Origin: Chytridium lagenaria
Taxonomy: Eukaryota; Chytridiomycota; Chytridiomycetes; Chytridiales; Chytridiaceae
Assembly: GCA_025449115.1 (NCBI GenBank)
Contig: JAHLKC010000126.1
Location: 1 to 64,000 of the forward strand
Length of the DNA: 64,000 bases
Reading direction: 5' to 3'
A program made the position numbers and the translations under genes. Each line of letters opens with the position of its first letter. The first letter of the stretch is position 1. Positions 62,338 through 64,000 of the stretch are shown here, piece after piece. Below the pieces are notes generated by a model that saw only the letters and a program-made list of their open reading frames with translations, ran no database searches and was not told where the DNA came from.

Positions 62338-64000
62338 ATGCATTTAAATCGGATCTTGTTAGCCGCCACGGCGCTGTATGCTACATCATTATCTCTTGTA
62401 TCATCTCAAGTCACTGATGAAGTATACTATGACATCTTTTCGAATCCAAAGGTATTGAAAACGAAGGCTTGAAAGCAACAGGAACCTTGCTTACCCTCCC
62501 ATCTTTCATTAGCACCAAGTTGTTTTCGGAACATTACCGGGACACCTCCCCATTACCCCTGCCACACTTTCAACAATAGATCTCGTAAGTGTTCATTGAA
62601 TGCGAAGCTTCTCCTTTTCTTTACTTGAAGATGCAATGCCTTCGCGCTAAGTTTTTACCAAAAGTCAACCTTTCCCACACTTGAATATCTTTCTAAATAT
62701 TTTATGTTATCGATTGTTTCCCAAAAGGAATCCAACCCTTCCCTCCTACTTCTTCCTGATGCGTCAACAGGAAAGAGATACCTATGCCACGTCCCGCAAC
62801 CTCCAGAACTTGATCAGGAAACATCAAAAGCAAACTCTGACGATGAAAAGAAAAAGACGTTGAGATCAGGGCTGAGGTTGCTGGAACCCATGGCGGGGAA
62901 GGATTGCTTGTACTATGTAAGACAATTATACTTTTACTATTTTTATTGTGATCCTTTGTTCTTTCATTCGTCAGAGTAGCTCACATCACGTTGATTTTTA
63001 CATCTAGGTTCACAGTTGGTGGACGTATGAGTTTTGCCACAACCGCCACGTTCGCCAATACCACCCCGTACAAAAGAAGAAGAGGTCGCAAATCCCGAAC
63101 AGAAACAAGACTATTTCCTTGGGAAGTTTCCCGGCTCTGCTTTCCCTCCGTCACCTGCGAAAAATTCAAAAGGAAATGAAGTGGGAGAGACCGTGACGGA
63201 TCTTGAAGAGAAGTTTATTGAGACTGTCAAGGCAGAGGTGCATGAACATGAGGTTGATGGGAAGGTGTCACTTATTTGAAGGAGACTTGGGGGGATGGGA
63301 CATTTTGTGCCATTGGAAAAGCTGGGCCTAGGATGGTTGAAATTCAGGTTCGTGGATGCATTTCTCTCTTATTCTAGATAACGGATTCGAAAACATGTAC
63401 TGACAACTTTGCCGGAACAAAATAGTACCATTGCAGCCCATATTACGAGCAAATCTCCTCTGTTCGCGAAACGGGTTCCTGCCGTTACCTCATTCACGTT
63501 CAAACTCCTCGTCTCTGCACAGACGCCGCCTTCCTCCCCAAACAACTCGACCAAGGCACCAGTATTGTCTGCGAACCCGTCCTCAATACTGAACTCCTTG
63601 AGACCTCCACCTCCTCCAAAAGAGGCCGCGAAACCTACACTCCCCCCCATGCCTCCCATATCCATTTTGTGTCTTCTTCAGTACCAAACCAACCTAAAGG
63701 TCTTGTGGGTATTCGGGACCTTTTAGCTGCAGAGTATATTTCCAAAGCTACGACTGCGGGCAAAGCAGCGCCCCTGCCTAGAGGCCATCACTCGATCCAA
63801 GCTATCCTTGAGGAGAATCAAATGAAAAAGGCTGCGGCAGGCGCCGCCGGAGTGGGTGCTGGAGCGGCCAGTGTAGCAGAAGCGGTGAAAGGGGCCGCAA
63901 CAGCCGCAGCGGGTCCTTTTACCGTGAAGTTTAAAAATGGTGCTGCGGTTGTGGCTGCACCTGGTGGTGTTATGGGTGCTGCAGCAGGTGGGGATGGTCG
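62338..64000 (+). CDS. Yos9/OS-9-like ER lectin with MRH domain (partial, runs off the window)
   Basis: Start at 62338 (MHLNRILLAATALYATSLSL, a signal peptide). Exons give LLPDASTGKRYLCHVPQPPE and the opening of the MRH domain, CLYYVHSWWTYEFCHNRHVR then QYH. The domain continues with LKETWGDGTFCAIGKAGPRM then VEIQ, and YHCSPYYEQISSVRETGSC then RYLIHVQTPRLC. The WWTYEFC, G-x-P-R and TPRLC blocks are the hallmarks of OS-9/Yos9, which bind trimmed N-glycans on misfolded glycoproteins and hand them to the Hrd1 ERAD complex. An Ala/Gly-rich tail (from about 63830) is still open at the window end. Frame changes near 62740 and 63275 are either introns I could not place or single-base errors. The assignment is firm; the C-terminus is missing. 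Confidence 0.88.

Overview
This is eukaryotic, almost certainly fungal, DNA: genes are intron-rich with short GT-AG introns (about 45-100 bp, often with a CTAAC-like branch site), intergenic DNA is AT-rich, and no operon-like packing is seen. The gene content (proteinase K-type subtilases with a Cys-rich tail, two class C GPCRs, a 7TM-RGS protein, a PAQR receptor, a long secreted CBM19-like repeat protein) points to a zoosporic fungus, most likely Chytridiomycota. That placement is inference from gene families, not from a marker gene.

Layout. 0-3.1 kb: a decayed PIF/Harbinger-type transposase end and AT-rich DNA. 3.1-7.6 kb: two tandem minus-strand S8 proteases. 8.8-12.2 kb: an AhpD/CMD-like protein with a polyQ N-terminus. 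13.4-14.9 kb: PAQR receptor. 15.9-17.6 kb: membrane RING-H2 E3 ligase. 18.1-21.8 kb: a receptor joining a bacterial Bmp/PnrA-type binding domain, a kelch propeller and a class C 7TM domain. 23.3-28.9 kb: a 25-copy satellite with a ~225-bp unit. 29.6-31.9 kb: CaMK-type kinase. 32.9-34.6 kb: a Ser/Pro-rich protein whose 3' end is tandemly duplicated. 35.5-37.3 kb: an array whose ~265-317-bp unit carries a copy of the last exon of the adjacent membrane-protein gene (37.2-38.4 kb). 38.7-39.6 kb: small membrane protein. 40.2-41.2 kb: GDSL hydrolase. 42.6-44.8 kb: 7TM-RGS protein. 45.3-46.9 kb: Pho80/Pcl-type cyclin. 47.4-50.6 kb: classical class C GPCR. 51.9-59.2 kb: secreted protein with about 27 CBM19-like modules. 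60.1-60.4 kb: a HECT remnant. 60.8-62.1 kb: histidine phosphatase. 62.3 kb to the end: a Yos9/OS-9-like ER lectin cut by the window edge.

Functional themes are inferred: environmental sensing through G proteins (two class C receptors, a 7TM-RGS, a PAQR, a CaM-kinase), extracellular nutrition and wall interaction (S8 proteases, GDSL hydrolase, chitin-binding-like repeats), and protein quality control (RING-H2, HECT remnant, Yos9).

Caveat: many conserved exons contain single-base frame breaks, often in short homopolymers. Most look like residual sequence errors, but some (the same break in both subtilases; a frame-swapped active-site block in the second) need separate explanations. Exon ends given are my reading of splice signals; I could run no alignment.
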